DNA of 64,000 nt from an uncultured bacterium (GTDB lineage Bacteria; Actinomycetota; Coriobacteriia; Coriobacteriales; Coriobacteriaceae), in the NCBI GenBank assembly GCA_905215505.1, contig CAJMPU010000001.1:124001-188000 (forward strand), written 5' to 3'. The translations under genes and the position numbers were made by a program. This document shows positions 32,050 to 40,634 of this stretch, piece by piece. The notes beneath the pieces were generated by a model, which worked only from the letters and a program-made list of their open reading frames with translations, was not told the origin of the DNA and searched no databases. The stretch's first letter is position 1. The number at the start of each line of letters is the position of its first letter.

Positions 32050-32087
32050 AGTGCAGCTCAGAAGCATAATTGCTTCTGAGCTTTTTT
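32050..32087 (+). terminator. terminator downstream of tRNA-Thr inside the element
   Basis: AGCTCAGAAGCA / TGCTTCTGAGCT with a short loop is followed by TTTTTTG. It replaces the original tRNA terminator, now found beyond attR. Confidence 0.75.
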
Positions 32088-32191
32088 GTTTTCTAGACTC
32101 CGCGACACTCCGCAAAGGGGTGAAAAAGGGGTGAAATATTTTTCTAAGTTTTTTTCACCCCCAACCATCTTCATGTAACCTTCATCAGTTA

Positions 32192-32236
32192 ACGGCCCCG
32201 TACCTTGAACATCTTGCGTCCAAGGTACGGGGCCGT
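32192..32236. terminator. strong 16-bp hairpin before the first cargo gene
   Basis: ACGGCCCCGTACCTTG / CAAGGTACGGGGCCGT with a 13-nt loop has no downstream T-run, so it may be a regulatory or protein-binding structure rather than a terminator. It lies 49 bp before the small gene at 32286. Confidence 0.5.
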
Positions 32237-32285
32237 CACAAATAATAGAATTATACGAAGTAGCTTCGATTAGAGGAGAGCTGTC

Positions 32286-32477
32286 ATGTCAGAGGCCCAG
32301 GCAAAAGCCAACGAGAAGTACCGCAAGGCCAACGTCAAATCTTTCAACGTCAAGTTCTTCCCGGCCGATGCCGACGTCCTGGCGTACTTCCAGGCCAAAG
32401 AGAACCGCAACCAGTACATCAAGGACCTCATCCGCAAAGATATGGAACGTTCAACGACCGACCGGCAAGATGAGTAA
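32286..32477 (+). CDS. small basic DNA-binding-like protein (63 aa)
   Basis: A Lys-rich 63-residue protein (KANEKYRKANVKSFNVKFFP, then YIKDLIRKDMERS). The pattern of one beta-strand (KSFNVKFFP) and two helices fits ribbon-helix-helix-like proteins often found on mobile elements, which act as regulators or relaxosome helpers. No partner toxin is adjacent. GAGGAGAGC precedes the ATG at 32286. Confidence 0.6.
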   Translation: MSEAQAKANEKYRKANVKSFNVKFFPADADVLAYFQAKENRNQYIKDLIRKDMERSTTDRQDE

Positions 32478-32630
32478 ACCCAAAATGGCAACAAGCACCT
32501 TTTGAAGCGCAATTTATATTTTCGCCCCCATCCGCCCACAACAATTATTCATTACTGAGCTATATAGGTGAGTCACCGGACTTCCCTCCCCTACAATCGA
32601 AAGCGATGGATTTCGATACAAGGAGGCCAG

Positions 32631-35408
32631 ATGGCCGGTAAAAAATCTGACGCGGAGTCATTCGCCAGCAGGTGGGCGAACAAGGGAAATGAGAACCAGG
32701 ACACCCAGCGGTTCTGGATCGACTTCTATCAGAACGTCCTGGGCGTTGAGGATGCAGTCTCGAGGCTCGAGTTCGAAAAGCCCGTCTCCACCGACGCGAG
32801 CACGCATGAGGGCTATATCGACGTCTTCATACCATCAGCCAAAGCCCTTGTCGAACAGAAGTCGCTGGGAATCGACCTCGCCAAGGAGGAGACGCGCCAG
32901 AGCCGCAAGGTGACGCCCGCGAAGCAGGGCAACGCCTACGCTCAGGGCATGCCCCTCTCCCAACAGCCGCGCTACATCATCGCTTGCAATTTTGCCGAGT
33001 TTTGGGTCTTCGACCGCGAGCGGGACTCGCTATGCCGGGAGCCTCTTTTCAAGTTGCCGCTCGCCGAGCTCCCCAAGAACCTCGCGGCCATTCAGTTCCT
33101 CAAGGGCGGGGCGGAGGCCCCAGCCACGATCTCCCGCGCCGTTTCCGTCGAGGCCGGCAAGATCATGTCGAAACTCCATGACCAGGTCGCCGAGGCGTTC
33201 GATGATCCCGACACGCCCGAGAATCACCATGCGCTCTCTGTGCTCATGACGCGTCTCATGTTCCTCATGTTCTGCGAGGACTCGGGGCTCGTGGCCCCCA
33301 ACGCTTTCCGCGACTACGTCGCCCACTTCTCGGCAGGCGATCTCAGGCGCGGCCTCAAGGACCTTTTCGTTTGGCTCGACACCAAGGACGAGGAACGCGA
33401 CAAGTACGCCGAGTCCTGGCTGAAGAAACTGCCCTACATGAACGGCGGCCTCTTCCGGGAGAAGACGGAGATTCCGCCCCTGTCCGACAACTTCCGCCAT
33501 ACGCTCATCGTCGAGGGGTGCCAGGAGTTTGATTGGTCGGGCGTGAGCCCCACGGTCTTCGGCTCCATCTTCGAGGGCGCGCTGTCCCACGACCACCGCC
33601 GCGCGAACGGGCAGCACTTCACGAGTCCCGAGAACATCCACAAGGTCATAGACCCGCTCTTTCTCGACGGCCTCAAAGCCGAGTTCGATGATGCCTGCGC
33701 CAAGCCCGTCGCGGGCGGCGCGAGGACCCGTGCGCTCAAGGACCTGCATAAGAAGATCGGCAGCATCTCCATCCTCGACCCGGCCGCAGGTTCCGGCAAC
33801 TTCCTCACCGAAAGCTATCTCTGCCTGAGACGGCTGGAGAACCGCATACTTTTCGAGCTTCAGGGCGATCAGGCATCGTTCAGCTTCGAGGACTCGGGAG
33901 ACCGCGACGTGCTCGTGAGCCTGAGGAACTTCCACGGCATCGAGCTGGAGGACTTCGCTTGCTGCGTCGCCCGCACGGCACTCTGGATCGCCGAGAAGCA
34001 GGCAGACGCCGACACGGCAAAGGTGACACAACGTGTCTACCAGGAACTGCCGCTTACCGACTATGAAGGCATCGTCAACGCCAACGCCCTCCGCATCGAT
34101 TGGAACGACGTCGTTCCGGCCGACGAGGTCGACTATGTCCTCGGAAACCCGCCGTTCATCGGGTATTCGAACCTCAACGAGGAGCAAAAGGCCGACCGCG
34201 CCGACATATTTGGCAAAACGGGCGGCGTGCTCGACTACGTGGCTTGTTGGTATCGCAAAGCGGCTGACTACACGCGCGAGACGCAGGCGCGCTGCGCGTT
34301 CGTATCAACCAACTCCATATGCCAGGGGCAGCAGGTCGAACCGTTGTGGAAACCACTTTTTGAAGACAAGGTCAATATTAACTTCGCCCACAAGTCCTTC
34401 GTATGGAACTCCCAAGCCGCCGACGAAGCTCATGTGCACGTGGTCATTGTTGGTTTCTCCCGGGTTAATGGCACTAAAAAAGACTTATTCGATCGCAGTG
34501 ACAGCAAGAGTGAGGTAACACGCATCAACGCATATCTTGCAGCCGCACCGGATGCTTTCGTTTCAAGGAGGGCAAAGCCACTTTGCGATGTCCCTGCAAT
34601 GATGGCGGGTGGTAAGCCGACCGATGGTGGAAACCTTCTTCTCACGCAGGAGGAACGCGACGAGCTGCTGTGCCGCGAACCAGATGCCGCCCCATATATC
34701 AAGCCATTTTCAATGGGTGCCGAATACATCAACGGCATACCGCGCTACTGCATCTGGCTAGATGGCGTCGACCCGGCGGTACTGACAAAGCTCCCGCTGG
34801 TCCGCAGCCACGTCCAGGCCGTAAGGGAATTTCGATTAGCATCAAAGAAGGCAACAACACAGAAGAAAGCCGCAACCCCATGGCTCTTCGACGAGGTGCG
34901 TCCGCCCAAGGGTAAGAGTTATATCGCGGTTCCCAAGGTTTCTTCCGGTCGCCGAAAGTACGTTCCCATGGGCTTTGTGACCAACGGGATGATCCCAGGA
35001 GACATGCTTTTTTCGGTTTCGAATGCCGGTCTTTATGAATTCGGCATCCTAGAAAGCCAGTTCCATAACGCTTGGATGCGACAGGTCGCCGGCCGTTTAA
35101 AGAGTGATTATCGTTATACGAACACCATCGTCTATAACAACTTCGTCTGGCCTGATGCCTCGACCGAACAGCACGGATATATCGAGTCCTGCGCACAGGA
35201 GGTTCTAGACGCCCGCGCAGAGCACCCCGATGCGACCCTTGCGGACATGTACAATCCGGACAACGAATTCCTCTTTCCGGATCTTATGAAGGCGCATGCG
35301 GAGCTTGATGCGGCGGTTGAGTCGGCATATGGCGTCGACTTCAATGGCGACGAAAACAAGATCGTTGCCCATCTGTTCAATCTCTATGCCGAAAAGGTCG
35401 GTGAGTAG
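32631..35408 (+). CDS. MmeI-like type IIL restriction-modification enzyme
   Basis: A single-chain restriction-modification protein of 925 residues. The N-terminal nuclease motif D64...E75-x-K77 (GYIDVFIP...VEQKS) matches the PD-(D/E)xK centre of MmeI enzymes. A helical spacer follows. The adenine methyltransferase core has motif I DPAAGSGNF (D383) and motif IV NPPF (N506). The C-terminal region (about 650-925) is the target recognition part. These enzymes methylate one strand and cut about 20 bp away, using AdoMet. Recognition sequence unknown. AGGAGG lies 4 nt before the ATG at 32631; a longer frame to 32568 is less likely. The Mrr gene starts 3 bp after its stop. Confidence 0.88.
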   Translation: MAGKKSDAESFASRWANKGNENQDTQRFWIDFYQNVLGVEDAVSRLEFEKPVSTDASTHEGYIDVFIPSAKALVEQKSLGIDLAKEETRQSRKVTPAKQGNAYAQGMPLSQQPRYIIACNFAEFWVFDRERDSLCREPLFKLPLAELPKNLAAIQFLKGGAEAPATISRAVSVEAGKIMSKLHDQVAEAFDDPDTPENHHALSVLMTRLMFLMFCEDSGLVAPNAFRDYVAHFSAGDLRRGLKDLFVWLDTKDEERDKYAESWLKKLPYMNGGLFREKTEIPPLSDNFRHTLIVEGCQEFDWSGVSPTVFGSIFEGALSHDHRRANGQHFTSPENIHKVIDPLFLDGLKAEFDDACAKPVAGGARTRALKDLHKKIGSISILDPAAGSGNFLTESYLCLRRLENRILFELQGDQASFSFEDSGDRDVLVSLRNFHGIELEDFACCVARTALWIAEKQADADTAKVTQRVYQELPLTDYEGIVNANALRIDWNDVVPADEVDYVLGNPPFIGYSNLNEEQKADRADIFGKTGGVLDYVACWYRKAADYTRETQARCAFVSTNSICQGQQVEPLWKPLFEDKVNINFAHKSFVWNSQAADEAHVHVVIVGFSRVNGTKKDLFDRSDSKSEVTRINAYLAAAPDAFVSRRAKPLCDVPAMMAGGKPTDGGNLLLTQEERDELLCREPDAAPYIKPFSMGAEYINGIPRYCIWLDGVDPAVLTKLPLVRSHVQAVREFRLASKKATTQKKAATPWLFDEVRPPKGKSYIAVPKVSSGRRKYVPMGFVTNGMIPGDMLFSVSNAGLYEFGILESQFHNAWMRQVAGRLKSDYRYTNTIVYNNFVWPDASTEQHGYIESCAQEVLDARAEHPDATLADMYNPDNEFLFPDLMKAHAELDAAVESAYGVDFNGDENKIVAHLFNLYAEKVGE

Positions 35409-35410
35409 CA

Positions 35411-36349
35411 ATGACGATGCCCAAATGGCATGAGACCATGCGGCCCATCCTTGAAGCGCTGACGCATGTCGATGGATATCTGGCAGGCACCGACCTCCAG
35501 GATGCCGTGGCGATCGAATTCGACATGACCGATGACGAACGGGCCGAGCGTCTCAAGAGCGGCCAGTCGAGACTCTACAACCGCGTGTACTGGGGTATCA
35601 CCGATTTGGAGAAGGCTAAGCTTCTGGAATACGGCGAGAAGAAGGGAACCTACCGTATCACCGATGCCGGTAGGACGTACCTCTCTGATTATCCCGGACC
35701 CATTACAGCCAAGGGTCTCTATGAGAACTGCACGGCATTCAAGAAGTGGAAAGACGGCTATCAGGCCGCAAGCAAGGCAAAAAACGCTTCAGAGCCCGAG
35801 GGCGTTTCGACGCTGGAGGACCAGGAGTCCCCTCAGGAGGCGATGGAGTCTGCCTACGGCGAGATTCGCGACGCGCTCGCCGACGACCTCATTTCGATCA
35901 TCATGGGAAAAGATCCGTATTTCTTCGAGCACCTGGTCGGAAAGCTGCTCGTGGCGATGGGTTACGGCGAGAGCCTGGACTCCCGTGCCGACGTCACCAA
36001 AAAGAGTGGTGACGAGGGGATAGACGGCGTCGTCCGTGAGGACCGACTCGGATTTGGAACCATCTGCTACCAGGCTAAGCGGTGGGATCCACAAAGGACG
36101 GTCGGACGGCCGGAGGTTCAGGCATTCGTCGGGGCGCTTTCCGGAAAGGGCGTATCGAAGGGCCTTTTCATCACCACGGCTCGCTTCTCCAAGGATGCCC
36201 GCAAATATGCTGAGGGCCTCCTGGGGCAGACGGTCGTGCTCGTCGACGGCCCAGCGCTCGCCGGCCTCATGATCGACTACGGCGTCGGCGTGAGCACGAG
36301 ACAGGTCTACGAGATCAAGGCCGTTGACACCGATTTCTTCGACGAATAG
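35411..36349 (+). CDS. mrr: Mrr family restriction endonuclease
   Basis: Protein of 312 residues with an N-terminal winged helix (Mrr_N, about 1-95) and a C-terminal Mrr catalytic domain. The nuclease centre is visible as GDEGIDGVV (D205) and CYQAKRW (Q221-x-K223), the Asp...Gln-x-Lys version of PD-(D/E)xK. Mrr enzymes cut DNA carrying foreign methylation. It starts 3 bp after the MmeI-like gene stop, so the two are translationally linked. An enzyme that restricts methylated DNA beside a methyltransferase must tolerate the latter's mark. ATG at 35417 is an alternative start. Confidence 0.88.
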   Translation: MTMPKWHETMRPILEALTHVDGYLAGTDLQDAVAIEFDMTDDERAERLKSGQSRLYNRVYWGITDLEKAKLLEYGEKKGTYRITDAGRTYLSDYPGPITAKGLYENCTAFKKWKDGYQAASKAKNASEPEGVSTLEDQESPQEAMESAYGEIRDALADDLISIIMGKDPYFFEHLVGKLLVAMGYGESLDSRADVTKKSGDEGIDGVVREDRLGFGTICYQAKRWDPQRTVGRPEVQAFVGALSGKGVSKGLFITTARFSKDARKYAEGLLGQTVVLVDGPALAGLMIDYGVGVSTRQVYEIKAVDTDFFDE

Positions 36350-36369
36350 CGCGTGTCTGCAACGCGCCG

Positions 36370-37119
36370 CTACCGCGCGCCCTTCCGCCCGTTGCATTTC
36401 GAGCAGAGCACCTGCAGGTTGGATGGAACGGTCTTGCCGCCCTTCGCGACCGGCACGATATGGTCGACGTGCAGGCCCACGCCGTCCGGCATGTATTTCC
36501 CGCATATCTGGCAGGTGTAGTTGTCCCGGCGGGCGATCTGCTCGCGCAGCTGCTTCGTCATCAGCCTTCGCTGGTTCTTGGCGTGATAGTCCCTGAGCGT
36601 CGCCTCGTCGTTGATAGCGGCGAGGCGGCTGCGGCGCTCGACGATCCACTCCCAGTTCACGTCAAGCTCGGAATCATCCATCGACACCTTGTAGGACGTC
36701 TTCACGTAGTTGGCCTGCTTGTACCTCGTCTGGTCGCGGCAGGTGATGAACCTAAAGGCCCTGTCATCGTCGACCGCCTCGGCGTACTGACGCTCGCGCC
36801 GGCTGCGGAGCCGGCAGGTTTTCAGATACTCTTCTTGCTCGTGCTTCCAGTTCTGGATGTATGCCCTATGGGCGACGATGGCGTCCCAACTGGCCGGGTC
36901 CATCAGGTGACGGTCGATGTAGTCCTCGATCCTCACGTTGCGCCTGCCAGACACATTGAAGCGGGCCACGTAGTAGGGATACCTAAAGGGGCTCGCCAGA
37001 ATCCTGCGAACCAGGACCGCGATTGCACAGACCAGGGCTATGACCAGCACGCCGAGAACGAAATAGGGCGTCAGGTCGACTATATAGTGGTACCCGTCTA
37101 TCTCATAGAGCTGAGTCAT
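36370..37119 (-). CDS. membrane-anchored HNH endonuclease
   Basis: A 249-residue protein with one N-terminal membrane segment (about 17-38, FVLGVLVIALVCAIAVLV), a charged middle region with Trp/Tyr-rich helices, and a C-terminal HNH nuclease (about 200-249). The latter shows two zinc-type pairs, CQICGK and CSKCNGRKG, around the HVDHIVP core and NLQVLC. HNH nucleases are common in phage defence and mobile elements; the membrane anchor is unusual and would place the nuclease at the cell surface where DNA enters (inference). It converges on Mrr, 20 bp apart. The ATG at 37119 follows GGAAGGA. Confidence 0.8.
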   Translation of the reverse strand: MTQLYEIDGYHYIVDLTPYFVLGVLVIALVCAIAVLVRRILASPFRYPYYVARFNVSGRRNVRIEDYIDRHLMDPASWDAIVAHRAYIQNWKHEQEEYLKTCRLRSRRERQYAEAVDDDRAFRFITCRDQTRYKQANYVKTSYKVSMDDSELDVNWEWIVERRSRLAAINDEATLRDYHAKNQRRLMTKQLREQIARRDNYTCQICGKYMPDGVGLHVDHIVPVAKGGKTVPSNLQVLCSKCNGRKGAR

Positions 37120-37321
37120 GGCATTCTTCCTTCCCCAAGGATGGCAAAATGATACCAAGACGCGGGTCTTCCGGATCGCGGGCGCTTTCCACGCGATACA
37201 TCCATGCCCCTCCGTCCGGACACCGCACACCGAACCCCCACACCACGTTCGCTTTACAATCAAGAACATTCGTTCGACAATGAAGCCCGTGAGATACAAA
37301 CGGATGTTCGGGGGTACGCGC

Positions 37322-37639
37322 ATGATCATGAAAAAGCACTCGCTTGCGGGAACCTGCGGCATACCCACCGATGCACAGCGCATCTACATCCCCGTGGACG
37401 CCAACGGCGCGGACGACCCCGACCACGGCCCGTCCGATCCCGTCACCATCCACTGGCCGGACGGCCGCAGTTGGAAGGTTGAGAGCATCTACGCCCGCCA
37501 GGAGTTCGGCCGCGCCATCTTCGGTAACCTCTGTGTGCGTTACGACGTCTGCATCGCGAGGCAGCGCAAAACGGTCTGGTGGGAGCACGGCGACTGGTTC
37601 GTCGAGCGCGGTGGCGGCATGGCGGTGATGCCCGGGTGA
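37322..37639 (+). CDS. hypothetical WPDGR-motif protein A (105 aa)
   Basis: Small cytoplasmic protein of unknown function. It shares with the next protein the pattern YxxVxAxxxDG..., IHWPDGRSWKVESI, then FGRAIFGN...VRYDVCI. The residues are rich in Arg/Trp/Tyr, with no signal or membrane helix. The start is uncertain: ATG at 37322 has GGGGGTA upstream; ATGs at 37328, 37303 and 37279 are alternatives. It overlaps the next start by one base (TGATG), so the two are co-translated. Confidence 0.6.
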   Translation: MIMKKHSLAGTCGIPTDAQRIYIPVDANGADDPDHGPSDPVTIHWPDGRSWKVESIYARQEFGRAIFGNLCVRYDVCIARQRKTVWWEHGDWFVERGGGMAVMPG

Positions 37640-38037
37640 TGGGCCACACAAAGGACTTCGGCGGCGGCATCACCGTTCGCGCCAACGGCGACAAGCCCGG
37701 CAGACGCGTCCATAAGCAGTACGTAGACGTCTACGCCCGCACTAACGCCGACGGAACGACGGTGCCTGTCCGCGTCTGCTGGCCGGACGGCCGCGGCTTC
37801 ACGATCGACCAAATCATTCGAATAGACCCCTTCGGCGCGGTCATCCACGACGCGCAGACGGCGGTCTACACGGTGCGCTTCGGCGGCTGGACCACTCAGC
37901 TCATGCTGGAGCACTACCACAGGGAGGACCCCATTCACGGGGCAGATGACCGCCTGCGATGGTGGGTCTGGGCGTTCGAGAACACCCGCTCGAAGAACGA
38001 CGTTTCCGCACCGCCTGCCGACACGCACGTCCGGTGA
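37639..38037 (+). CDS. hypothetical WPDGR-motif protein B (132 aa)
   Basis: Paralogue of the preceding protein: QYVDVYARTNADG, VCWPDGRGFTIDQI, DPFGAVIHDAQTAVYTVRFG. It has an extra C-terminal tail of about 35 residues. The ATG at 37639 shares a base with the upstream stop. The function is unknown; such pairs can form heteromers (inference). A third small protein at 41135 has a similar IEWLDGR stretch. Confidence 0.65.
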   Translation: MGHTKDFGGGITVRANGDKPGRRVHKQYVDVYARTNADGTTVPVRVCWPDGRGFTIDQIIRIDPFGAVIHDAQTAVYTVRFGGWTTQLMLEHYHREDPIHGADDRLRWWVWAFENTRSKNDVSAPPADTHVR

Positions 38038-38080
38038 ACGCGGGTTGGGTCGTCATGCGGAACGCAGAGGGTGACGTCGG

Positions 38081-38311
38081 CTAGAGCCAAGCTCCGGTCC
38101 ACTCGCTCCGGTTCCTCGTCGCCGCGAGGAGCGCACCGCATGCCGCGAGCAGTTCGTAGTCCGCGATCCTGATCCCGACCGACATGGCCTCGGCGAGGAC
38201 TTCAATCCTTCTGCCATAATCCTCGATCTCGGAGAATACCCCGATACCGTCCATGAGCCGCTGGGCGGCTTCGCTCGGTCCGTCCCCCGTCGTGACATGA
38301 CGTTCTTCCAT
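38081..38311 (-). CDS. hypothetical small protein (76 aa)
   Basis: A mainly helical, mildly acidic 76-residue protein (SEAAQRLMDGIGVFSEIEDYGRR...). It has no recognised domain. GAGAGGAT lies about 10 nt before the ATG at 38311. It is transcribed towards the WPDGR pair, with stops 44 bp apart. The 338-bp gap between its start and the next plus-strand gene (38312-38649) contains only GC-rich sequence with a CGGCTTTG/CAAAGCCG hairpin at about 38550-38571. Confidence 0.5.
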   Translation of the reverse strand: MEERHVTTGDGPSEAAQRLMDGIGVFSEIEDYGRRIEVLAEAMSVGIRIADYELLAACGALLAATRNRSEWTGAWL

Positions 38312-38649
38312 GCCGAAACAATCCTCTCTATGCGAGAAAGGCGATGATAGCAGGTGCTGTCCGGGCCAACATAAACAGCGTTTTACGTTTTACGGCATCC
38401 GCCGACGGCGGCCACGGCTCCGCGGCCGGGTGGCACCTCCGCTACGCCGCGTCAAGGGGGCCCATGAGACCCCGCACAAACCTCCGCTCCGCTCCGGTTG
38501 GTGGAGGTCGTCATGGACCTCCCTTGACCCGTCTTCGCTCCGGTGCGGCTTTGCAGGGAGCAAAGCCGACGACGACGCGCGGCGTCGCCATTCGGCTTTG
38601 CCCGCAGGGGCGAGATGTTGAGGGCAGGGTGCCCGGAACGGAGGAAGAC

Positions 38650-38949
38650 ATGCAGCAGCTGATGACCGAGGAAATCGCCAAGACGGTGCCGAGGCTCTAT
38701 GGGCAGGACGGGGCGGAGGACCCCATCGTCCACGTCCACTACTTCTCGTGCGTGAACGGATGGGACTGGTGGCTGCTCGAGTTCGACGGCACGGACGAGG
38801 CGTTCGGCCTCGTCGAGGGCTACGACGACGAGCTCGGCTACTTCAGCATCAAGGAGATGGCCGAGCTGAACCGCCAGATGGGGTTCGCCGCCGTCGAGCG
38901 CGACGAGCGCTTCTCCCCGAAGCCGCTCAGCGCCGTCAGGAGGAGGTAG
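38650..38949 (+). CDS. DUF2958-like protein (99 aa)
   Basis: Matches the DUF2958 pattern by eye: VHVHYFSCVNGWDWWLLEFDG, FGLVEGYDDELGYFSIKEMAEL and the C-terminal ERDERFSPKPLSAV. This family is common on plasmids and integrative elements of gut bacteria and has no established function. GGAGGAAG precedes the ATG at 38650. A downstream DUF4313-like gene begins 4 bp after its stop, suggesting an operon. Confidence 0.75.
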   Translation: MQQLMTEEIAKTVPRLYGQDGAEDPIVHVHYFSCVNGWDWWLLEFDGTDEAFGLVEGYDDELGYFSIKEMAELNRQMGFAAVERDERFSPKPLSAVRRR

Positions 38950-38953
38950 ACAC

Positions 38954-39550
38954 ATGGTCACGGTCGAGTTCGACTCCATGGGCGAGGCGGTCCGCCTCGC
39001 CCTCGTGGCCGGGGAGTACGCGGGCGGCGGCCTGGCCGTCCTCCTCCTCGACGCCACGGACCCGCGCTCCGATGGCTACATGGCCGGGTGGGGCGTGCTC
39101 ACGGCGAACGTGCCGTCGGCGGCCGAGTGGTGCCGCGGGCGCGGCAACATCGCCATCGACGCCGACGTGCCCGCGGCGCTCCTCGGGGCGCTCGAGGCCG
39201 CCGGCTTGCTCCGCATGGCCGGCCGCTCGGCGGCGTCCGGGATGGCCCGCTACCCGCTTGTCACGGTCGCCGGGCACGCCCTCGACGGCATGGGCGGCCT
39301 GCCCGAGACCCTCGAGGAGGCTCTCGGCTCGACGGTCGTCGTCGAGTACGAGTCGGGCGGCGACGGCGGCGCGTTCGAGGTGGGGACCGCGCCGGCCGGA
39401 TCGGCCGAGCTCGAGCGACTCATCGCCGCCGCGAGGTCCGAGGCCGACGCGTTGGCGGGCGCCGGCGGATGGGCTGCCGTCCGGGTCGGTTTCGGGGATG
39501 CCGAGACCATCGACTGCGAGACGGGCCGGACGGTTTACGTCGCGGGGTGA
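38954..39550 (+). CDS. DUF4313-like protein (198 aa)
   Basis: Acidic, Ala/Gly-rich protein; the N-terminus MVTVEFDSMGEAVRLALVAGEYAGG...LAVLLLD and the WGVLTANVP block fit DUF4313, a family of mobile-element proteins of unknown function. The C-terminal third (residues about 120-198) appears to be a second small domain. A partial near-identical copy with an 85-bp deletion lies at 41774-42157. AGGAGG precedes the ATG at 38954. Confidence 0.7.
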   Translation: MVTVEFDSMGEAVRLALVAGEYAGGGLAVLLLDATDPRSDGYMAGWGVLTANVPSAAEWCRGRGNIAIDADVPAALLGALEAAGLLRMAGRSAASGMARYPLVTVAGHALDGMGGLPETLEEALGSTVVVEYESGGDGGAFEVGTAPAGSAELERLIAAARSEADALAGAGGWAAVRVGFGDAETIDCETGRTVYVAG

Positions 39551-39906
39551 AATGGGAGGAGGGCGCGGGCGCGGTCCGGATGGGCCGCGCTTTTCCTTTC
39601 CCGGGGATGCGGAACTCCCACCGTCCAAGTGCCTTGTACGGTGGGAGCTGGATACGACGATATACTGCGCGTGCAACGGGGACACGCGCCTCCTTTTCGG
39701 TTGACTCCACCAGTTCGTACAGAGACTTTTCGATTTCCCGTTTTGATTTGGAGGTCTGTAATTCCATATTTCTGGAATACGGCACGAGGCTGAGCTTCGA
39801 AATCGCGTCTTGCGTCGGTAGATTGTTCCGCGTCCGCGACCAGTTTTTCAAGGGTACTAAGCTGGGACTGTATTGAGGGTTCGTTTAGGTGGTTCACATT
39901 GTCCAT
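39535..39906 (-). CDS. leader-peptide-like ORF, possible RiPP-type precursor remnant
   Basis: The N-terminal 70 codons lie in AT-rich DNA and encode MDNVNHLNEPSIQSQLSTLE followed by ARRDFEAQPRAVFQKYGI. The block RRDF-x-x-x-P-x-A-V-F-x-x-x-G-I resembles leader regions of ribosomally made peptide precursors (D/P-A-V-L-x-x-x-G-I). From about residue 72 the frame runs into GC-rich DNA (KGGACPRCTRSISS...), so the original C-terminus may be lost. No modification enzyme is nearby, but an SdpI-like gene is divergent. It may be a fortuitous frame. Confidence 0.35.
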   Translation of the reverse strand: MDNVNHLNEPSIQSQLSTLEKLVADAEQSTDARRDFEAQPRAVFQKYGITDLQIKTGNRKVSVRTGGVNRKGGACPRCTRSISSYPAPTVQGTWTVGVPHPRERKSAAHPDRARALLPFHPAT

Positions 39907-40007
39907 AGCGGTGACCACCAATGTTGAATAGCTGTCTTGAAAGACTGTGTATTTATACTTGATTTAAGGCGGAGTGGAATGTGAGCGCGCAAGGAGATGC
40001 GGAATCG

Positions 40008-40634
40008 ATGAGAGCCTCAAAAAAAATTACTGCAGTGTTATCATCTCTCATCCTCTCTATTCTTCCATTTCTGATTTTATGGGCGGCTTGGTCAGTCCTC
40101 CCTGATACAATTCCCGCTCATTGGAGTGGGGGTGTGGTTGATCGATGGGGTAATAAGCTTGAATTGTTGGTTGTTCCGCTGTTTTCTCTGATTGGTTCTA
40201 TTGCAATTTCTGTGTACCTTATTGTTTCCACGCGGCGAAGAGAGTTCGCGGATTTCTCTGTTCGAATGCGACGGGACTTTGTTGCGTGCTATATTTCTAG
40301 TCTTCTTTTATCGACAACCTGCTCAGTGATAATTGCCGTTTGGATTCAGTTGATTCTTACGCAAAGCACTGCGGTTGATGGGGGACTTGGACTATCGATC
40401 CTGTATTCCCTTCCCGGGCTATATGTGATCTTGTGCGCTTTGCCGCCTTTTTATGCGAGCGGCGAGAGCAAAAAGGCGGAGCGCCTGATAACAGTTCTTA
40501 TTGGCGGCGCGGAGATTGTTCTTTGTGGAATAGTGCTTGAAGGTTCGGCTGCCTCTTATGCGATGATTGGACTGATGATTCTGTTCTGTGCGTTTGAGAT
40601 TGTGTCACAGGTAAGGGATAGCCGGTCCTTATGA
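40008..40634 (+). CDS. SdpI/DUF1648 family integral membrane protein
   Basis: Polytopic membrane protein of 208 residues with about six segments (first at LSSLILSILPFLILWAAW). The DUF1648 signature PDTIPAHWSGGVVDRWGNK follows the first segment, as in SdpI, the immunity protein and signal receptor for the SdpC killing peptide of Bacillus. Immunity or envelope-stress function is an inference. It lies in an AT-rich island unlike the GC-rich element around it, which indicates a separate origin. AAGGAG is upstream of ATG 40008; a GTG at 39981 with GGAG is an equally possible start. Confidence 0.75.
   Translation: MRASKKITAVLSSLILSILPFLILWAAWSVLPDTIPAHWSGGVVDRWGNKLELLVVPLFSLIGSIAISVYLIVSTRRREFADFSVRMRRDFVACYISSLLLSTTCSVIIAVWIQLILTQSTAVDGGLGLSILYSLPGLYVILCALPPFYASGESKKAERLITVLIGGAEIVLCGIVLEGSAASYAMIGLMILFCAFEIVSQVRDSRSL

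Noticed and set aside
39420..39851. Alternative minus-strand frame overlapping the leader-like ORF (KNWSRTRNNLPTQ...)
   Set aside because: No ribosome site and no protein-like pattern; the overlapping frame from 39906 has a leader-like block and better start.
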